Source: Methanobacteriota archaeon
GTDB taxonomy: Archaea; Thermoplasmatota; Poseidoniia; Poseidoniales; Poseidoniaceae
Assembly (NCBI GenBank): GCA_002728035.1
Contig: PBUZ01000037.1
Span: 37,358 to 47,105, forward strand
DNA length: 9,748 bases
Direction: 5' to 3'
Shown: positions 7,001 through 9,748 of the stretch, piece by piece
How the letters are laid out: each line of letters begins with the position of its first letter
Position numbering within the stretch: the stretch's first letter is position 1
Translations under genes and position numbers: made by a program
Notes under the pieces: model-generated
Database searches by the model: none
What the model was told of the DNA's origin: nothing
Seen by the model: only the letters and a program-made list of their open reading frames with translations

Positions 7001-9743
7001 GAACGGTTCCGATGCCTTTGAAAATCCTGATGGTGATGGCTATGACATCAACAGAGACGGTATTCTCTCATCCGATGAGGCCTTTGTGAACTACTTGGAG
7101 TACCACGTTCGTTCGGATCTGTTTAACGGAAACCAGACGCTTGATGGCGAGGACTTGCCCGACGGATTCACAACGGGCCTGTTCGACAACATCGCAGCGC
7201 TTGGCGCCCCCGAAGCAAACTTCGGAGAGCGAGCCTCTGGTTCGGTGACGACGGGGCAATCCACCTACAGTGTGGGTGCTGCAGATCCGTTGAATGCTGA
7301 CACTGATGATGATGGCATGCCCGATGGCTGGGAAGTATGGTTTGCACGATGGGATTTGTTAGGAGACGAATGGACACTCAACCCGTTGGATTCCACCGAC
7401 CGTTGGGAAGATGCCGATGACGACGGGATGACCAACTGGGAAGAATACAACGCCATTTCACCGCTTCGTTCCCAAACGGATGTTAATCGTTCATCACCGC
7501 AATGGTTCGTGACGACCATCGGTCAAGCATTTGCCTTCCAACAATGGCCAGGCATCCCCACAACAGCATCCTTCGGCGACTTCTTGACACAAGAACAAAT
7601 CAATCAAACAGGATGGACAGCAGACCCCAACAACATCGATACAGATGGAGACGGTATGCTCGATGGGTTGGAATTGTTGTTTACATCTTGGAATGCATCG
7701 GCTGGTGCGTGGACGCTCAACCCCTTGGTCGCAGGTGACGGTGACTTTGACGGTGATGAAGATGGCCTCATCGACCGTCAAGAGTTTGCGCTCGCCACCT
7801 CGCAACCGGATAACGGCATTGACCATCCGAGTGATGCGCCGCTTTTGCATATCGATGGTGACTTCCAACAACCCACAGAAAAAGCCCAGCGTGTCTTCAA
7901 CATCCTTCTTTCCAAAGAGACGCGAGGAAAGCGGATGCTCAACGATTTCAATGCTTGGCAGCAAGGGGAACCTCCCAATGCTTTCATCGAAGTGTTGCTC
8001 GGCATAACCGACCCGACCATTCCCGACACGGACGGTGACGGGATGTACGACGGTTTCGAATATTGGTTTACATCCTGGGATTTGGAAAACAATCGTTGGG
8101 GCATCAATCCACTCATCGATGGGGACGTGAATCTGGATTCGGACGGCGACAGTTATGACTGCAACGAAGATGGAGAAATTGATGCCAATGAAACGTTCAG
8201 CAATCTCCGTGAGTGGGAATCTCGAACATGGGGGAAGTACCTCACCCGAAACACCGTTCCCGCCAATCTTGGCATCATTGATTTCGGTGAAGATGCGATG
8301 CTGGCCTATCAAGAAGAACTTGGATATTCGCTCATTCAGGCACAGAACGCCTTGTACCTTGACTTCATCTCCAAGGGCCAGGATTCCGTGGATCGGATGG
8401 CGAAAATCAACTCGCTTGACGCTGAGAATTTCAATCGCAGTCTTCGCGGGGTAACCGACCCGACGCACTCGGATTCCGACAGTGACGGCATCCCTGATGG
8501 CTGGGAATACTGCTATGCCATTTTTGCCATGGACGACCCGACCACTCAAAACCACTGGGCGGCCAATCCACTCAACCCATGGGATGTCAATTACGATGGT
8601 GACAGCGATGGTTGGTATGACCGCACCAGCTTCGATGACCCCGCACAGCAAGGGACATGGGATGACCGTGTCTTCACGCCTTCCGGAGTGGTCGTCCAAA
8701 ACGGCGTGGGCGATTTACCTTTCACCAACTACATGGAGTACGACAACAACACCCGTCCTGACCTGAACGACAGCGACGAAGACAGCAGGACCTTCATCAC
8801 AACGGTCGAAAACGGCGTGGTGGTCTCGCACGTTCGTGACTACAACTATTCCGATGGACGTGAAGTCTTCAAGTACGGGTCAAATCCCAGCGATAACGAC
8901 ACCGATGGTGACATGCTGCCCGATTGGTACGAGTACAAACTCGGATGGAATGAAAGCAACGACAACTTCAGTTCCTATCTCCAAATTCAGGTCGTGTGGA
9001 TCGATGTCGCAACTGGTGGGGCGTGCGACACCGATACGAACTCTTGTTTGCCGTTGTCGCAAGACGGCTCAGGAGGGACGCTTGCTCGTCCAGACCTTGA
9101 CTACACATGGTTCACGCTCGATCCTTCAGACCCCAACGATGCCAACTTTGACCCTGATCAAGATGGAAATTGGGATTGTTCAGGCGCCGGTTGTGTGTAC
9201 GAGCCTTACACAAATTTCCAGGAGTTTTATGCCATCACGACCAGCGAATATTCCTCGCCCAATGCCGTTCGTTTCAGCGGCTTGACCCACGATGGTGCGC
9301 CGGTGACCGAGGGTTGGCAATTCCGTGCAGCGATCCTCGGTCTTGGCCAACCCAATGAATTGGTCCTCAACTATCTCAAACTGGACAAGTACGCTGGCAT
9401 GGACCCACAATACGGATACATCGTAGATGACCGAGACACGGATTTCTTGAACGTGGATGCCAGTGACGACATCGTTCTCATGGCCGGAAATCGCACGGAT
9501 CTGTGGGAGATCTACTATGCCGCATCACCAAACACCGCACCCGTTCGGGAGGTTGGTGAGCATGAATTCGGCTGGTATTTGTTGGATTTCGATGATGACC
9601 ACCTTGCAGAGGGCAGCAGCCCTCTCAACTGGGACACGGATGGTGACTGGATGAACGATTGGTTTGAAGTCAGAGATGATGAAGAAAACGGCGTCCGCGG
9701 AGACTCCTCTCCGATTCGCTATGATTCACGCCAAACCGCTTGA
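3993..9743 (+). CDS. Giant secreted calcium-binding protein: TSP3-like/EF-hand composite repeats with embedded beta-propeller
   Basis: About 1,916 residues from ATG 3993 (1,928 from ATG 3957). A Sec signal peptide comes first: MRR, then a hydrophobic core to about residue 28, then a Thr/Pro linker. Thirteen acidic motifs of the form DxDxDGxPDxxE follow, beginning near residues 47, 139, 299, 751, 823, 885, 975, 1103, 1216, 1345, 1494, 1636 and 1881. This is the thrombospondin-type-3 pattern of calcium-binding rods. Five 12-residue EF-hand-like loops lie between them. Residues about 393-750 lack these motifs and carry propeller-like turns such as LWFGTDSGLHKL. About thirty N-x-S/T sequons and six close cysteine pairs suit an extracellular, glycosylated, partly disulfide-bonded protein. 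A role in adhesion or the cell surface is an inference; no catalytic motif was seen. No C-terminal membrane helix or sorting signal precedes the stop at 9741-9743, which is odd for an archaeal surface protein. It is transcribed alone, away from the pilin-like unit. Confidence 0.93.
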   Translation: MRRSQTTLLTTVAVVASLLFMSQFPTISNVANVHPDDTTQTPPPNTDTDGDLIPDVHETLFEDWMNWTAPDGRNVSVKGLDKNNASDADDDPDKDGLNSTEEFCWPYPANCTAPGFPRGLTGELDANNDRIYLDPRMSDSDGDGMPDGFEAYMCQRIGGFDQVTQRYVCPSYDPLNASDLTLDGDNDGFDVDRDGVLSESERYTSPEEYAHGMPSNFTTELDGLWCHATLPEGSVLKSWPYIPSGANATFHNLLTACTTRESNPVGEDLWLGTDPILDDSDRYLWDGFAIRPLYPSFGDGIPDGWEVHFGLDPLNRSNALDDPDLDGWDANRDGAITSDLARTQTALNLGEALSTLEEYFVYFDDGNTVYPGLKSTLLGENESYDVMPLVYDVPEDVLSIMHHDVRAIDEHDGTVYAMTRYGVSVFNEEDNNQQHQWLPQSVELHDGLLLRADTTPYGLVLGTSIGFAIAPLLADGTMAPLSSWSWAQTEEVLALALLGGSDINQHVIGLGHGRDGGIVEIDGSANLVATHALGIGLASGLEEANATVSSIAHGMATGSTLTLFVGTDRGLFVVETASARDETAGVWRFFFTPETTSIPTNVDELRSLPLGAAGNPAEVRDVVLDGPTSANAQVLWFGTDSGLHKLNLNDDSIDHSGLLLHPGVDGKQSRETNSIQSIHPTGDELLVGSDWGLWAVAGDYTAVYGLQDQTRLPGQIVAIATSVGEGNITVYGAASPGRYANIQLMDPGANDSDADGMPDGWEVANGLDPTDPWDALYDIDGDGLDLDQSGDLSLERLWTNLDEFRYTSTTPEGYDSTNPRVGDTDGDGLGDGAEYFGFFFEQSNLWCHYTVQLAYVCDDATGQAANATYLSMANVDSGTDPTNHDSDGDGMPDGWEIKHRRWVGASFSGGNNWSLDPLRADDANWDADGDGLPNLCEYQWSIVRLMGINGDLLVDYGESPEAAATWAEADPNLVDSDGDSLPDGWESKGLCSWDPSRVGVNPLNGSDAFENPDGDGYDINRDGILSSDEAFVNYLEYHVRSDLFNGNQTLDGEDLPDGFTTGLFDNIAALGAPEANFGERASGSVTTGQSTYSVGAADPLNADTDDDGMPDGWEVWFARWDLLGDEWTLNPLDSTDRWEDADDDGMTNWEEYNAISPLRSQTDVNRSSPQWFVTTIGQAFAFQQWPGIPTTASFGDFLTQEQINQTGWTADPNNIDTDGDGMLDGLELLFTSWNASAGAWTLNPLVAGDGDFDGDEDGLIDRQEFALATSQPDNGIDHPSDAPLLHIDGDFQQPTEKAQRVFNILLSKETRGKRMLNDFNAWQQGEPPNAFIEVLLGITDPTIPDTDGDGMYDGFEYWFTSWDLENNRWGINPLIDGDVNLDSDGDSYDCNEDGEIDANETFSNLREWESRTWGKYLTRNTVPANLGIIDFGEDAMLAYQEELGYSLIQAQNALYLDFISKGQDSVDRMAKINSLDAENFNRSLRGVTDPTHSDSDSDGIPDGWEYCYAIFAMDDPTTQNHWAANPLNPWDVNYDGDSDGWYDRTSFDDPAQQGTWDDRVFTPSGVVVQNGVGDLPFTNYMEYDNNTRPDLNDSDEDSRTFITTVENGVVVSHVRDYNYSDGREVFKYGSNPSDNDTDGDMLPDWYEYKLGWNESNDNFSSYLQIQVVWIDVATGGACDTDTNSCLPLSQDGSGGTLARPDLDYTWFTLDPSDPNDANFDPDQDGNWDCSGAGCVYEPYTNFQEFYAITTSEYSSPNAVRFSGLTHDGAPVTEGWQFRAAILGLGQPNELVLNYLKLDKYAGMDPQYGYIVDDRDTDFLNVDASDDIVLMAGNRTDLWEIYYAASPNTAPVREVGEHEFGWYLLDFDDDHLAEGSSPLNWDTDGDWMNDWFEVRDDEENGVRGDSSPIRYDSRQTA
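4131..5045 (+). repeat. N-terminal calcium-binding repeat block of the giant protein
   Basis: TSP3-like motifs begin at nt 4131 (DTDGDLIPD), 4407 (DSDGDGMPDGFE) and 4887 (DGIPDGWEVHFGLDPLN). The second and third are each followed, after a PLN..D segment, by an EF-hand-like 12-residue loop: DVDRDGVLSESE at 4560-4595 and DANRDGAITSDL at 4977-5012. Three cysteine pairs lie in this block (about 4301-4325, 4449-4500 and 4666-4762). Confidence 0.75.
5169..6242 (+). other. Predicted beta-propeller domain between the two repeat blocks
   Basis: About 358 residues without any calcium motif, with regularly spaced strand/turn segments: TVYAMTRYGVSVFN (nt 5232), LVLGTSIGFAIAP (5367), VIGLGHGRDGGIVEI (5511), LFVGTDRGLFVVE (5679), LWFGTDSGLHKLN (5895), LLVGSDWGLWAV (6045), and ITVYGAASPG near 6175. 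Spacing of roughly 45-72 residues and the GTDxGL turns resemble propeller blades of the two-component-regulator-propeller or YVTN/WD type, and seven blades would fit. It could bind a ligand or partner outside the cell; this is a visual assignment. Confidence 0.6.
6243..8650 (+). repeat. Central array of long TSP3-like/EF-hand composite repeats
   Basis: Eight units start at nt 6243, 6459, 6645, 6915, 7299, 7638, 8025 and 8472 with DxDxDGMPDGWE-like motifs, 62-149 residues apart. Several continue with an aromatic W/F-rich segment, then W(T/G/S)(L/I)(N/D)PL..D, then a second acidic motif ending in an E-aromatic pair such as WEEY or RQEF. EF-hand-like loops occur at 6345-6380 (DLDQSGDLSLER), 7044-7079 (DINRDGILSSDE) and 8157-8192 (DCNEDGEIDANE). 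Repeat DNA copies differ mainly at third positions, so the duplications look old and kept by selection on the protein. Confidence 0.75.
8898..9740 (+). repeat. C-terminal calcium-motif region of the giant protein
   Basis: Motifs start at nt 8898 (DTDGDMLPDWYE) and 9633 (DTDGDWMNDWFE), with an intermediate acidic segment FDPDQDGNWDCSGAGC near 9148-9195. Two cysteine pairs (about 9022-9050 and 9175-9196) lie here. About 145 residues between 9195 and 9633 carry no clear motif and may be a separate small domain. The last motif is followed by only about 25 residues before the stop. Confidence 0.6.
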
Positions 9744-9748
9744 CGTTA

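Noticed and set aside
6243..7335. Near-identical DNA repeats as possible mobile or recombination elements.
   Set aside because: The similarity follows codons of the protein repeats (DGMPDGWE-like) with third-position differences, so it is explained by tandem domain duplication within one gene.
7494..8699. A 401-codon open frame on the minus strand inside the giant gene.
   Set aside because: It is the antisense shadow of Asp-rich coding sequence: GAT/GAC codons read as ATC/GTC on the other strand, giving an Ile/Val-rich translation with few stops. It shows no recognisable family features.

Overview
The window looks like a piece of an archaeal genome, most plausibly a marine planktonic euryarchaeon of the Poseidoniales/Marine Group II or a related Thermoplasmatota lineage. 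Four things point there: two proteins with archaeal class III (type IV pilin) signal sequences, GGTGA-type Shine-Dalgarno sites about 4 nt before the starts, moderate GC, and a very large secreted protein built of acidic calcium-binding repeats. The lineage is an inference from style; no rRNA or phylogenetic marker is present.

Layout: the left 3.8 kb is one leftward transcription unit. In transcription order it holds a WalJ/YycJ-type metallo-beta-lactamase-fold protein (3804 to 2992), a 361-residue pilin-like protein (2959 to 1874) and a second, much larger pilin-like protein. This last gene starts at 1877, overlaps the previous stop as ATGA, and is still open at base 1 after 625 codons. A 188-bp divergent intergenic region (3805-3992) follows. 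From 3993 to 9743 a single rightward gene encodes a secreted protein of about 1,916 residues.

The large protein has a Sec-type signal peptide, two acidic repeats that continue into EF-hand-like loops, a predicted beta-propeller of about 360 residues, and a long array of thrombospondin-type-3-like/EF-hand composite repeats. It stops five bases before the window ends, just after another calcium motif, with no membrane anchor visible.

Working together: the two pilin-like proteins are likely membrane-inserted or filament-associated subunits with large extracytoplasmic beta-rich domains, processed by a PibD-like peptidase. The repeat protein is probably a calcium-stiffened, glycosylated surface or secreted adhesin. 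The nuclease-like gene looks like a housekeeping gene that shares transcription with the pilin genes. I see no RNA gene, CRISPR array, insertion sequence or integrase. No wholly new system can be claimed; the strongest candidates for novelty are the overlapping pair of pilin-like genes with large ectodomains and the propeller-plus-composite-repeat surface protein.
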